From contig NZ_JBGVSA010000037.1 in assembly GCF_041807905.1 (NCBI RefSeq), positions 1 through 26,080 on the forward strand: 26,080 nt of DNA, in the 5' to 3' direction. Position 1 is the first letter of the stretch. Each line of letters opens with the position of its first letter. Below, in pieces: positions 10,501 to 16,315 of the stretch. The notes beneath the pieces are model-generated. The model saw only the letters and a list, made by a program, of their open reading frames with translations. It had not been told where the DNA came from and ran no database searches. The DNA is from JBGVSA01 sp041807905 (GTDB lineage Bacteria; Pseudomonadota; Gammaproteobacteria; Burkholderiales; Rhodocyclaceae). A program made the translations under genes and the position numbers.

Positions 10501-11170
10501 CGACAGTCAGCCCGCGCGCGATGAGGTCGAGCTGCTCCAGGCTCGTGCCGTCCAGGCCCTGCGCTCCAATGAGCAAACGCCCACCACCCACAGAGAACCC
10601 GGTCAGCGCGCCACCCGCGCCAAACTGGGGACTGCCCGTGACAAGCGTGGCGCGGCCCGTATTGATAAACCCGCAACCATCGCACGTTATGCCGTTGGGG
10701 TTGGCGATCACGACGTCCGCCCGACGCCCCGCCACCTCCATTGCGCCACCCAACTGGCTGGCGTTGCCCGAGGTCACCTCGTTGAGGATGATGCGGGCGC
10801 CGCCACCTTGACCCAACTGCGGGTTGCCATTGATCCATCCGCCCAGTTGCGACTGGCTGGCTGAGCCGGCGTTATTGAGGATCAACCCCGGCTTGCCAAC
10901 GTTGAACTGGTCGTATTGGTTGTGCGACACCCCCGCGCTGCTCGGAGGCGCGATATTGACGATGGGCACGCCGTTGGCTGCAGCATCCATCAGCGGCTTG
11001 GTGCCGGCGCTCGACCCCGCGGCGGCCGATACCTGGGCGGCGGCCGGCACGGCGAGCACCGTGCAATGCGCGAGATAGAAGTACGCGATGGCCCGGGCAA
11101 TGTGGCGCGACCACACAGTGCGTGGCGCAGGCTCGACGTTCGATGAGCGGTTGATGTGGTGGTCAGTCAT
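956..11170 (-). CDS. cdiA: CdiA/FHA-type two-partner secretion exoprotein (candidate contact-dependent toxin)
   Basis: Giant exported filament of about 3,404 residues. The frame is open back to 11239, but the ATG at 11170 has GAGA at -9 and a more plausible signal peptide, cleaved near residue 45 (VPAAA-Q). Residues ~55-180 form the TPS domain recognised by TpsB, with NPNG at 157-160 and CDGC at 163-166. About residues 200-1500 are degenerate ~20-residue beta-helix repeats (LDNSGGQI-like). A Cys-rich insert lies at ~1550-1660. A block typical of CdiA proteins (YLVETDPRFTNYRTFLSSDY) sits near 1930, followed by FHA-2-type repeats to ~2950 and an Ala-rich helical pretoxin region at ~2990-3200. 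ETDNN near 3207 resembles the VENN junction, leaving a ~195-residue C-terminal domain I do not recognise. It has hydrophobic Gly/Ala stretches (PAGVVTAFGAGAIAG) and ends SPANKEP. The cdiB-like partner is upstream and the immunity candidate downstream. That it is a toxin is inferred; adhesin activity alone is possible. Confidence 0.9.
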   Translation of the reverse strand: MTDHHINRSSNVEPAPRTVWSRHIARAIAYFYLAHCTVLAVPAAAQVSAAAGSSAGTKPLMDAAANGVPIVNIAPPSSAGVSHNQYDQFNVGKPGLILNNAGSASQSQLGGWINGNPQLGQGGGARIILNEVTSGNASQLGGAMEVAGRRADVVIANPNGITCDGCGFINTGRATLVTGSPQFGAGGALTGFSVGGGRLLIGAQGLDGTSLEQLDLIARGLTVAGEVWTQRLNAVTGTNLVQYADLQVTRTDAVDVAPSFAIDIRDMGGMYANQIYMVATEAGLGVNSTGRMAALQDNLRLSSAGELTLADVYSKGDLTLDAAGQVTLNGQTWSDRTARINSAAGVRNAGELVGDRIALSTPTLDNTGSVIQQAVATLGVDVDTLANRGTLASGGALNVRTRVLDGEHGTFTAQGDVALGGDTVSLAGARIGANGVAGIVTPGALSVAGAVIDAQTDVKLGAGGAIDAQGAQIYSGGRTDIAGASLDARAALISAQQSLSVRTPGAVDNSQGGQLLSNNDVSIDAASINNTGGTIGGNGVVTLKSAQLVNDRGLVSGNTVDIGATGAVTNRQGTMSATDVLTLQASRLDSTGGLIVADGAATLAVADTLDNTQGFIQGRSLRVEAARTLNTDGVLLSESGLDLTAAGSVDNTRGVVQGDAITIAAAALTNTGGGVFARNVALSAQRIDNTGGEIVADENLSIEGAQGLTNAGGLLQGNTTRIAAQALDNTAGQIVGVSATAVDADALTNAGGVIAAVDGQTNISAGNIDNTSGLITGHSGTTVTAASLTNSLGEVSSNEALSLQLGTGTLTNHGGQIIAGSDAVIRAGAIDNDRSGDAAALIQSIGALDLRATSVDNHGDSLIWSEAGLALAADALDNSGGQIGSSADAQIDATRFANAAGVVYSQTLSLTSDALDNSGGYIGAAQTIQLASTGRVVNDAGSIQAEQVSIQAQGLSNVLGNVTGTSAATLSLGSGALDNTRGTIVGQEQLSIDAARITNDSGTIGTTGDLALVTRDATLINTAGYVLAGGALTVEAAAIDNTNGVMAATAGDVSINTQTGAIANLGGALQAAGTLEVSSGDLDNSGGVLYAQDQTLRVGQLSNDTGGQIVATRALDIHASGLANDAGLIQSVAQMELDVSGTLTNANSGNVGGIFAGTDLTVRAGTLENNAGVLSAHDALDVNVAGGLTNTGLMTSSGSAVVHASELTNTGTIGASEDVAITVDGTLRNATNGALISNARLTLAAARVDNSGGAIDGQDLDIRADALANAGGQIRANTDAMVDVAALDNSNGLISAANDLTVQAPALTNEQGQLMAGRVLDLHTREQGWGGTTAAGDLLALTVDGDYRNTGTLSSENSLSITARNVENSGKITATDTLTVTTGDLTNSGEIAADETRLNVSGTLTNTSTGLIDGRVTHIEAGTLDNTGRIYGDWIEIGAGTVNNIGPGVIAAREELNLGARQINNSEGALIYSLGAATLGGQLDDNGYAVGKSQSLVNASARIEAARELAISTDALRNVDTHITTRTITTDPVEQVWIRPDGDGGLKAYPADLCFGVGSSRVSCIVHPEKYGLRTEVAPVYTTVPGNCYTGSEGDERYCDPDTYTLNYAWDSGIFARFGVTPLGEAPPPEPDGAGGCTETYYDGESDVSRDKNSTACNQWRDDYAGWRDRYEVVLQELIPIVDAYNAEVHEDNRTTDDENYRIERTIATESHTEVDSAAPAQILSGGDMFFTGSGVNENSQIVAGGGLYMLGGSIENRALQGLSTTTFEGSTSQHFWVENHGVLGGHQNKSDDPQPMVRAPVVVTTELASFRFEQNAADPTQARQVDATDRTATPVNAHEAGTLTVLAANTANITSRAKDVTSSKAVKPDYSLPSFRVVDAAPLPDSEGKQSASKDIVVAITPKVQLPTSNLFVIHAEPDSKYLVETDPRFTNYRTFLSSDYFFTQLQVDPLYQMKRYGDGFYEQQQINDQILALTGRKYLSGYTDTEAEYAALMDAGSAFSRQYQLTPGVALSAEQMAMLTTDIVWFVAQAVTLPDGSVQNVLVPQVYLRRPKDGDLGTGGALLAGDAVFIKTDSELVNSGRLAANGAMTLLSDGDITNAGGRISANDIYARAENDLKNLSGVITGTGVDSRATLLAGRDIVIATRTLDSASEQGTRTNVDRIATVHAGQVYMKADRDLVAEGARVTADTTLQAYADRNIKITSVEGKSTLDAAYDGNKVQGRGDELHETSVTQYQSVFKAGTNANIVAKDDVLISGSTVKAGGNIGIQGTNVAIEAKKDSYGLDVQSTGMRSYNRSAQYDESIVGGEVAAGGNILIRAKSDTPGQGSGDIRLTGAYIHNDSAAAGEEAHKVSVIADNDLTIEALKTTHSRESEQYSQSTNGFGKVVIGVHVADDTVTNTRGRSATWETAEGSLVSGQTVELRAGSLADKRGDITISGSQVVADEGLTVIAGRNLNIVEMEEGSSQTAYAERLTHGMFSNGGAAATFGTQKREEQHDLQSTGAAGSLVGSNSGNVILIAGDTYTQRGSVVTAAEGDVLLDARRGVVEESRFTSRASDIYRTSSNGLTLSVSSPVLDVLMTAQQMSEDSDRSKGDARTNALAAATVAMSAYNAGSSLQGTSPGSQNNGGAGATISLTYGSSHSQSKQEASSDTAQGSAIKAGGNFVANIHGGGDYSDLRITGTDVTAGGKVRLYAEDELIFNAAQNTMEQHSTNSSSSAGVGVAATVSQNGMAFGITANASAARGKADGSDLYYTNTHIAGGQGVEFTSGGNTTIAGATISGEYVKGNVGGELFIESLQDTSSYKSSQQSAGGSVTFGYGFSASGSYSQSDLKADYASVTEQSGIFAGSGGYQIDVAGGTHLKGGAIVSDAEAEAAGRNSLVTDTLQMEDIQNRYNVSGMSVGLSGGYGSNTGSKNNVQTFNNSKSGSATFVVADEKESSTTYSVISDGNITIRNDAKQQELTGKTADETVASVNHDAANALNSLTNSFDADAVQAKMDVATAFQQQAHTLSASLSIQAYSLEDKAKALEQAANNAPDDATRQQYSDQAQQAKDEAEKYRYLALGVSAFSGAAGANVLGGMDQLITNATVNFLQGLAVTEIKQLADSYKDGEKSTTTSETIRTVMQGITACAGAAASGQSCAAGAAGAATSVVLNLALNELLHQDVSTMTPEEKQNRSDLITGIVGMIGVATGNADLATTGSNAAQLETDNNQLSTRQSPSYISEFMSVLGGKAAIGLRKDLNADEQKLLADTRQGALAAGLGATVSGNAAAVATEAAPSFLAWQAGMAPVSQLTVGSVGRSLIFGGATGTTLYVLSKGLEATPAGVVTAFGAGAIAGPTKYFLNYSAGLANTIVPYSVGNLVIQVNATALGTTSFKVYDYSGATSGGTSWWTSPIFSPANKEP
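6190..6530 (-). other. Cys-rich insert in the exoprotein stalk
   Basis: Within an otherwise nearly Cys-free beta-helix, this stretch carries six cysteines in about 105 residues (contexts DLCFG, RVSCIV, GNCYTG, RYCDP, GGCTE, TACNQW) plus a Pro/acidic loop (GEAPPPEPDGAGG). It sits between the first repeat block and the conserved block near residue 1930. In E. coli CdiA the receptor-binding region lies in the corresponding place. Disulfide-stapled binding is an inference. Confidence 0.5.
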
Positions 11171-11273
11171 GATCATCTGTCTCGCACGAGTGGCGTGAGT
11201 GCTTTGCATGGGGTGACTACGTGCTGCAATGCGTGACATGTTTGTGGCTGCATGCGCGTCACCCTGTTCGGTT

Positions 11274-13004
11274 TCAGAATGCGTACGTCAGCGACAAGTA
11301 CGGCGTCCAGTCCCGCGTGCGGAATCCTTCGGGCTTGCTCAAGGGCTTGCCGATGGAAAAGTCCGCCTGGAACTGACGGAATCGGCCACGCACGCCGAGC
11401 GCGGTGCCGACCAGTTCGTTGCCAACGATGTATTGCCCGCTGGGCCCCCAGACGCGCCCTGCGTCGAGCCCCAGGTAGAAGACGGTGTCGAGCCCGTCTA
11501 CCAGCAGGACGGGCATGGAAAGGTCATTGCGGATCACGTAGCCGTTCTCGGCCATGAGCACGACATCGCCATCAAAGCCCCGTACGGTGTAGCGACTGCC
11601 GATGGAGAACTGATCGGTCGAGGTGGTGAGAGCCGATGTCTGCTGGCCGCGAACGGTAAGGCTGTATTGCAGGGGACGGCCCGCCAGAGAAAACGGCGCG
11701 AAGAACGAGGCCGAGTAGGTCCACAGGCGTGGTCTCAGGGTGAGTCCGCCATCCACCGCGCTGTCGAAATCGTCCTGCGCGTGTTGCCAGGGCACGCCCT
11801 GGCGATAGCCCACTTCGAGATCGATCGACGCGTTGCCGAAAAGGTATTTGAAGTTGCCGCCAATCTCGAAGTTGGTCGTCTTGCGCCGCTGCACGAGAAG
11901 CTCGACGTCATCGAGATAGCTGTTGGAACGTCGCGTGCTCAGCGCTGCGTATATCCCCGTCTTGGACGACGAGGTACGCAAGGCCACCATGCTCCAGCGC
12001 GCCTCCGTCGTCTCGCTCTTGCCGCTGGACAGGAATTCGACCGTCGTCCCTTGCACGACCTGAGCATAGCGGCTGTAGCTCTTCGAGACGCTGAAGGTGT
12101 GATAGCCGAAGGGAACGCTGTAGCTGGCGCTCGCGCTCTGGCTACGATGATCCGGCCCTATGTGTTCGCCGTTGGTGCTGGCTGTCATGCTCAGCACGTC
12201 CGACAACCCGAGCGGGTTGTCCAGCGCCAAGTTGCCCGACCACTGCGTGCGCCCCAGCGCGCTGCCGCCCGAGTTGTCGACCGTGACGCCGCCGCGTATG
12301 CGGTCCTTCAGCGGCAGTTGCTGACGCTCGATGACGATGACGCTGGTGTCGGGTGCCTCGCCCGGTTCGATGCGGGTCGCTACGCTCTGCGTGGGCAGTC
12401 GCTTCATTTGCTCGACACCCTGCTCGAGATCGCGCACGTTGAGGACTTCGCCCGCCGACAGGGGAAAAGCGTTCCACCACGTCCCCCAGGCAACATCCGG
12501 TTCATTGCCGCCGGCCCGTACCATGCGCACCGCACTGATACGCCCTACATGGACCTGGATGGCGAGGCGACCGGAGGAAAGATTCTGCTGCGGGAGAGAG
12601 ACCCGCGTCGTGGCATATCCGAGCTGAATGAGCCTGGCATCGAGTACCGTCGCGATATGGCGCAATCCCTTCACGCCCACGCATTGCCCGACGAAGGCCT
12701 GCGCGGTGTCTTCAAGCCAATGGAACCGGGCCCCGGCACCAGTCAGTTCGATGTCGTGAATGACAAAGCACGGCGACTCGTCGGGAAGATCGAACGAGAG
12801 TTCGCCGCCCTGGCTCGGCGTCAGGACATCGGGGCGCGTTTCAAGCTGGCGCTGCAGTTCGCGTTCGCGTTCCTCCTGGCGCCGCAGCCCCTCTTCCGCG
12901 CCATTGGGCCCCACCGCAGTCTGAGCAAAGGCCCCCACGCACACGACACAACCGACGACGCTGACGATCGACGCCAGCGCCCGGCCCCCTCCCAGACGTT
13001 TCAC
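11274..13004 (-). CDS. cdiB: TpsB/CdiB-type outer-membrane transporter (ShlB/FhaC/HecB family)
   Basis: Product of 576 residues, the normal length for TpsB proteins, which form a 16-strand outer-membrane barrel and export their TpsA partner. It has a signal peptide (cleavage near GAFA-Q, residue 27) and then a Gln/Glu/Arg-rich helical plug-like stretch (EEGLRRQEERERELQRQLE). A POTRA region follows, opening with ESPCFVIHDIELTG at about 79-92, with a second Cys at GQCVG typical of the ShlB type. The conserved L6 hairpin motif VRGF is near residue 474, and the last strand ends in Phe (YLSLTYAF). The start is GTG at 13004, preceded by GGGGAAG with 8 bases of spacing. The gene lies about 100 bp before the giant exoprotein, on the same strand, as its obvious secretion partner. 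The CDI label depends on that partner. Confidence 0.93.
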   Translation of the reverse strand: MKRLGGGRALASIVSVVGCVVCVGAFAQTAVGPNGAEEGLRRQEERERELQRQLETRPDVLTPSQGGELSFDLPDESPCFVIHDIELTGAGARFHWLEDTAQAFVGQCVGVKGLRHIATVLDARLIQLGYATTRVSLPQQNLSSGRLAIQVHVGRISAVRMVRAGGNEPDVAWGTWWNAFPLSAGEVLNVRDLEQGVEQMKRLPTQSVATRIEPGEAPDTSVIVIERQQLPLKDRIRGGVTVDNSGGSALGRTQWSGNLALDNPLGLSDVLSMTASTNGEHIGPDHRSQSASASYSVPFGYHTFSVSKSYSRYAQVVQGTTVEFLSSGKSETTEARWSMVALRTSSSKTGIYAALSTRRSNSYLDDVELLVQRRKTTNFEIGGNFKYLFGNASIDLEVGYRQGVPWQHAQDDFDSAVDGGLTLRPRLWTYSASFFAPFSLAGRPLQYSLTVRGQQTSALTTSTDQFSIGSRYTVRGFDGDVVLMAENGYVIRNDLSMPVLLVDGLDTVFYLGLDAGRVWGPSGQYIVGNELVGTALGVRGRFRQFQADFSIGKPLSKPEGFRTRDWTPYLSLTYAF

Positions 13005-13081
13005 TTATTGTTCTTCCCCGTGTATCAACGCTGTGATCGCGTTTGCGTGGCGACGCCACGAATACTATCGTCGCCTTTATT

Positions 13082-13101
13082 GTCCGGCCCTGCGACCGGA
13101 C
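13082..13101 (-). terminator. Hairpin after the lipoprotein trio (weak terminator candidate)
   Basis: An inverted repeat GTCCGG/CCGGAC (6 bp, 8-nt loop) starts immediately after the stop of the DUF799 gene. It is followed in minus sense by AATAAAGG rather than a T run, so it is more likely an mRNA-stability or attenuating hairpin than a strong intrinsic terminator. Read-through into the TpsB gene is therefore possible. A second 6-bp hairpin (CGTGGC/GCCACG) lies at 13046-13060. Confidence 0.35.
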
Positions 13102-13767
13102 TTAGTCAGTTCCGTACTTCGGCGAGTAAGGGCCATACAGAATGCCGTTCTGGCGCCCGCCAGCCAGCAGCCGTTCGCTGGCGGTGCCCGCCATCGAATA
13201 GCCCGCATTCGTGCTCTGGTTGATGATCTGTTTGACGGCGGCAGCCACCAGCGCCCCCACCAGACCGCCAGAGTTATTGTTGGAATTCTCGTTACTCGAA
13301 GCAGAAGCGGCCCCCGACCACAACACTGTCCCCGACTTCAGATCCACGAGCCGTGCGGACACCGCCACTGTCGTCACGCTATCGACGACGATGTAGGTCG
13401 TGCCGTAGCGGCTCACCGTCACGTACAGCGCCGCGTCAGCACCAAACACCTGGCTCAGTTTGTCCGCGCCCACGGTCTGGATATCGCCTGCCACATCGAG
13501 GCCGTTCTGATGGAACGTCTCCCTGACCAGCGTGACGGGAAATACGTAATAGCCCGCCTCTGCCAGCGGGTGTGTCAATTGCGACAGCACGCTGGATGTC
13601 GCTTCGACATCCGGCGATTCATTCAACGGGGGCAGAACGACGATTGAACGCGGCTTGGCCTGTCTGAACGCGGTGTAGTCATACTTTGCCGGCGGCTTGA
13701 CGGCACATCCACCCAGCGCGAGCGCAGCCACCACACCAAAGATCCAATTGGTATTCATGACACCCAT
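13102..13767 (-). CDS. DUF799 lipoprotein (GNA1162-like)
   Basis: Product of 221 residues with a signal peptide and lipobox (LALGGC, Cys about residue 21), so it is an exported lipoprotein. The mature part begins AVKPPAKYDYTAFRQAKPRS and contains SIVVLPPLNESPDVEAT, characteristic of the DUF799/GNA1162 family described in Neisseria. Members resemble TolB-N/ABC-type outer-membrane assembly lipoproteins. A Ser/Asn-rich loop (ASSNENSNNNSGG) precedes a Gly/Ala helix. The ATG at 13767 abuts the upstream gene's stop codon; the ATG at 13758 (MNTNW) is an equally good start. It is third in a tight trio with the DUF4810 and CsgG-like genes, the same three families I recall as neighbours in Neisseria. 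The exact function is unknown; an envelope export or assembly accessory is likely. Confidence 0.88.
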   Translation of the reverse strand: MGVMNTNWIFGVVAALALGGCAVKPPAKYDYTAFRQAKPRSIVVLPPLNESPDVEATSSVLSQLTHPLAEAGYYVFPVTLVRETFHQNGLDVAGDIQTVGADKLSQVFGADAALYVTVSRYGTTYIVVDSVTTVAVSARLVDLKSGTVLWSGAASASSNENSNNNSGGLVGALVAAAVKQIINQSTNAGYSMAGTASERLLAGGRQNGILYGPYSPKYGTD

Positions 13768-14127
13768 TCACTTGCTGACGTACTTACTGAGAAGAAAGTC
13801 CATGTAGCGACCGGACTCCGGAAACAACGCCTTCTCGGTCTTGAACTCCTGGACCGCCTGATCGCTCTGGCCCACGTTGGCATACAGCATGCCCAGGTGC
13901 GCATGGAAACCCGGCGGCGGCGTCTTGCCGCTCGCCCGGATCTTCTGGTAGCTGGCTTCCATCGTCGCGATCTGTTCTTCCGGCGAGCCGCCCTGGAAAT
14001 GACGGTACACCTGCGACTGATAGTCACCCCACTCATACAGGCTGGGCGGCGCCGTCTGGCAACCGGCCAGGATAACGGCCGCCAACAGGACACCGGTGCC
14101 GCGACGCGCGCATCCGATCGCAAACAT
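13768..14127 (-). CDS. DUF4810 domain lipoprotein
   Basis: Small exported lipoprotein of about 119 residues. The frame is open to 14154, where an ATGA overlaps the CsgG-like gene's stop, but the ATG at 14127 (MFAIGCARRG) has GAGGAG 8 bases upstream and gives a normal signal peptide ending in the lipobox AVILAGC. I therefore prefer it. The mature part has the DUF4810 signature: SLYEWGDYQSQVYRHFQGGS, then a TPR-like helical hairpin (GFHAHLGMLYANVGQSDQAV) ending in LLSKYVSK. It lies between the CsgG-like and DUF799 genes with almost no spacing, so it is almost certainly co-translated and acts with them. A scaffold role for the TPR-like part is inference. Confidence 0.87.
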   Translation of the reverse strand: MFAIGCARRGTGVLLAAVILAGCQTAPPSLYEWGDYQSQVYRHFQGGSPEEQIATMEASYQKIRASGKTPPPGFHAHLGMLYANVGQSDQAVQEFKTEKALFPESGRYMDFLLSKYVSK

Positions 14128-14150
14128 TCCGCACACTCCTCTACCCGGTC

Positions 14151-14831
14151 TCATTGGCGCGCGACGCTCCAGGCACCCGACTCGATGCCCGAGACCAGGT
14201 TATCCACGGCCTCGCGCATGGCCAGGTCGAGGACCTTGCCGTTGAGCGTGGAGTCGTAGCTGGACGTACCACCGAAGCCGATGATTTCGCGATTCGACAG
14301 GCTGTACTCGCCCGCACCCTGCGCCGAGAACACGACTTCGGACGTCTGGATATTCACCACGTTCAGGCTGACCTTGGCATAGGCGACCTGCTCCTTGCCG
14401 CGCCCCAGAATTCCAAACAATTGATGATCGCCCACCTCTTTGCGACCAAACTCGGTGACATCCCCCGTGATGAGATAGTCCGCCCCCTTGAGCGCCTGAT
14501 CCTGACGCTTGATGGCAGCTTCCTGCTTGCTCTCTTTCATGTTGTCGCGATCAAGAATGCTGAAGCGCCCCGTCTGTTGCAGATGCGTGATCAATACCGT
14601 CTTGGCTTGACTGCCCAGGCGATCCACCCCGTCCGAGAACAGCCCCCGCATGTAGTTGGACCGATTGTCGAACTGCCCGACGGCGATGGGCGTGCGCGTG
14701 CCGGTGTAGGCACTGCGTGAGGAAGCGGTCTTTTCGATTGCGACCGAGCGGGAACTCTCCGTGGCACATCCGACAAGCGACAGGGACAACAGCAGCACAC
14801 ATCCAAACAGGTATCGGTTCGACGATTTCAT
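14151..14831 (-). CDS. CsgG/HfaB-family outer-membrane lipoprotein
   Basis: Product of about 226 residues from the ATG at 14831 (MKSSNRYLFG); an in-frame ATG exists at 14849, but the later start gives the cleaner signal peptide with lipobox LSLVGC. The mature part shows the CsgG-family pattern: PIAVGQFDNRSNYMRG, then LITHLQQTGRFSILDRDN, ADYLITGDVTEFGRKEVG, and VNIQTSEVVFSAQGAGEYSL. CsgG proteins form outer-membrane secretion pores (curli export) or holdfast anchors. This shorter relative belongs to the CsgG-DUF4810-DUF799 trio, whose substrate is not established. It is the first gene of the minus-strand run leading into the two-partner secretion genes. No strong Shine-Dalgarno is visible before either start. 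Confidence 0.88.
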   Translation of the reverse strand: MKSSNRYLFGCVLLLSLSLVGCATESSRSVAIEKTASSRSAYTGTRTPIAVGQFDNRSNYMRGLFSDGVDRLGSQAKTVLITHLQQTGRFSILDRDNMKESKQEAAIKRQDQALKGADYLITGDVTEFGRKEVGDHQLFGILGRGKEQVAYAKVSLNVVNIQTSEVVFSAQGAGEYSLSNREIIGFGGTSSYDSTLNGKVLDLAMREAVDNLVSGIESGAWSVARQ

Positions 14832-15275
14832 AAGAGAGCACTCACGCATTCAAGAACAACGTCCCCCGCCAATACCCCGCACATCACATCAGCGTGGGCG
14901 GGGTTGGCGTCGGTTGGGTAAATTTGGCGCTAGCGTATGGCCCGCCACAGGCGACATCAACAAGGACAAACCGCGTGGACGTATGCATCTTGACGAATGT
15001 CAGATGGGTACATCATCCCTCAGTGCCTCTTGTAGGAAAACTCGCTAACGCGACGGGTCTTCTTACACCCCTTGGTACGTATTGCTTTTTTGTACGATCA
15101 AAAACCTCAATCACCGCGTATCCGATACAGGGGGTTCCCGGTGTAGGTCGATTCTGTTTGCGTGGGCGACTTGAGACCCATCAAATTCGTTCGAGCCAAT
15201 GTCGGCAAATGATGAACGCGCCTCACGCGCCGACGGGCATTCGGGCGCCAGACAATCATTTGGGATACACAAGCA
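14832..15275. other. Divergent intergenic region
   Basis: About 440 bp without a convincing gene, between the leftward CsgG-like operon and the rightward lipoprotein gene. It must carry promoters for both directions. On the plus strand I see the block at 15064-15098 that is repeated before the second lipoprotein gene. On the minus strand I see no clear -35/-10 pair. Short open frames here have no recognisable product or ribosome site. Confidence 0.6.
15064..15098 (+). promoter_or_regulatory. Promoter-like block, copy 1 (lipoprotein pair)
   Basis: TACACCC(C)TTGGT..GTATTGCTTTTT, followed by TACGAT, recurs at 16110-16144 with 24 of the first 27 positions identical. It lies 212 bp before this gene's ATG, against 206 bp for copy 2. 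TTGGTA and TACGAT could be -35 and -10 boxes with a short 15-bp spacer, which would leave a leader of roughly 170 nt. It could instead be an activator site. Confidence 0.45.
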
Positions 15276-15926
15276 ATGAACAGAACTCAACGCGCCGCGT
15301 CGGCCATCATCTCGCTGGCTCTGCTGACATCCCTCGCGGCATGTGGAGGCGGTGGCGGAGGTGACGACAACGGGAGTACAGCGGGTTCGTCCGCCTCGTC
15401 TTCGTCCAGCGCACAGGGCAGCGCATCGTCGCTCAGTTCGGCCGGGTCGAGCGGTGCGGCAACCAAGACCTGCCCGGATACCTATGCGGCGATCACCTAT
15501 ACCGGCGGCGGCATCCCTGGCGCGTCGCTATCCATCAACAGCAAGGACGGCAAGGCCAGGCTGAACGTCACGATGCCGTCGACGCCGGTCGGCAACTACA
15601 AGATCTGCATCGGCACGCCCGACAGTAGTGTTCTGCCCACAACCGGCGCAGGCATACGCAATTACGAAGTCATTGGGGAAGGCAGCTACGCGGCACTACT
15701 CAATCCGACACTGACAATCTTCTACACCCAGGCCGGGAATGTCGCGGTCAATTACCTCGCCGCTCCGAGCACGGCGGGTGCGCCTTACGGCACCTACGAC
15801 GCGGCCAACAACCTCGTACTCGATCGCCGCGTTGCCACAACAGCAGTGGCGCAGGACGCCGCATTCGTGGCAAGCGTTGATGCCGTCAAGCCGGGTTTGT
15901 ACATGACCAGCGAGCCGACGCCGTAG
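15276..15926 (+). CDS. Ser-rich lipoprotein, unknown family (paralog A)
   Basis: Product of 216 residues. The signal peptide ends in lipobox LTSLAAC (Cys23), followed by a Gly/Asp stretch and a low-complexity Ser/Ala/Gly linker to about residue 62. The rest is a compact domain with two cysteines (KTCPDTY and YKICIGTP) likely to form a disulfide. I do not recognise the family. The downstream gene encodes a paralog sharing the same architecture, including RNYEVIGEGSYAALLNPTLT and the identical tail KPGLYMTSEPTP. The linker suggests a domain held away from the membrane at the cell surface or in the periplasm. No strong ribosome site is visible before the ATG (GGGA lies about 12 bases upstream), but the paralog starts with the same MN..QRA sequence, which fixes the start. 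Confidence 0.85.
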   Translation: MNRTQRAASAIISLALLTSLAACGGGGGGDDNGSTAGSSASSSSSAQGSASSLSSAGSSGAATKTCPDTYAAITYTGGGIPGASLSINSKDGKARLNVTMPSTPVGNYKICIGTPDSSVLPTTGAGIRNYEVIGEGSYAALLNPTLTIFYTQAGNVAVNYLAAPSTAGAPYGTYDAANNLVLDRRVATTAVAQDAAFVASVDAVKPGLYMTSEPTP

Positions 15927-16315
15927 ACCTCAACTGGGCGATCACTGGCGGCGCGAACGTGCGCCGATTCCGTGGGCCGGAACCAAGGTACTCGTCGGAC
16001 TTGCGCGCGCCGACCTCGCCACCTTGCGGCACCCTGGACCTGATGCCATGCGCGTACTCGGATGGAGAACCCGCCACGAAGAGTTCTTGCCCCCCGCAAC
16101 GAAACTCCCTACACCCATTGGTCTGTATTGCTTTTTGCGACAATCAGAATGAATGCCGAATGAACCTTGGTGAATGCAACAAGCGTGCGTAGGACAATTC
16201 CTTTTGCATATCTGCATTGTGTTGCATCAATCACGCGAAAGCATCCATGGGAATGATCTGGATCCCACCGCTTCACTCGGAGCGGGGGTACCTGATTTCA
16301 CAAGGGAGAGATGTA
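15927..16315. other. Intergenic region between lipoprotein paralogs
   Basis: About 390 bp. The first half is G+C-rich with open frames but none with a ribosome site or recognisable product, and it may hold decayed coding sequence. The second half contains promoter-block copy 2 and an A+T-richer leader. No T-tailed hairpin was found after the first paralog. Confidence 0.5.
16110..16144 (+). promoter_or_regulatory. Promoter-like block, copy 2 (lipoprotein pair)
   Basis: Second copy of the block seen at 15064-15098: TACACCCATTGGTCTGTATT, then GCTTTTTGC and GACAAT. It is 206 bp before the ATG of paralog B. TTGGTC (16118-16123) and GACAAT (16139-16144) are spaced by 15 bp exactly as in copy 1. 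Retention at the same distance, while nearby sequence differs, argues for function. Confidence 0.45.

Noticed and set aside
2000..11000. Regularly spaced similar segments resembling a CRISPR or tandem-repeat array
   Set aside because: The repetition is degenerate ~20-residue beta-helix protein repeats within one coding frame, with no constant direct repeat and unique spacer pattern.
11229..13223. 664-codon open frame on the plus strand opposite the TpsB gene
   Set aside because: It is the antisense shadow of a clear TpsB gene. Composition is Arg/Ala/His-rich, with no recognisable domain and no ribosome site. High G+C content makes such frames common.
15959..16192. Small plus-strand frame between the lipoprotein paralogs
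   Set aside because: No ribosome site and no recognisable protein; it runs across the promoter-like block of paralog B. Decayed coding sequence cannot be excluded.
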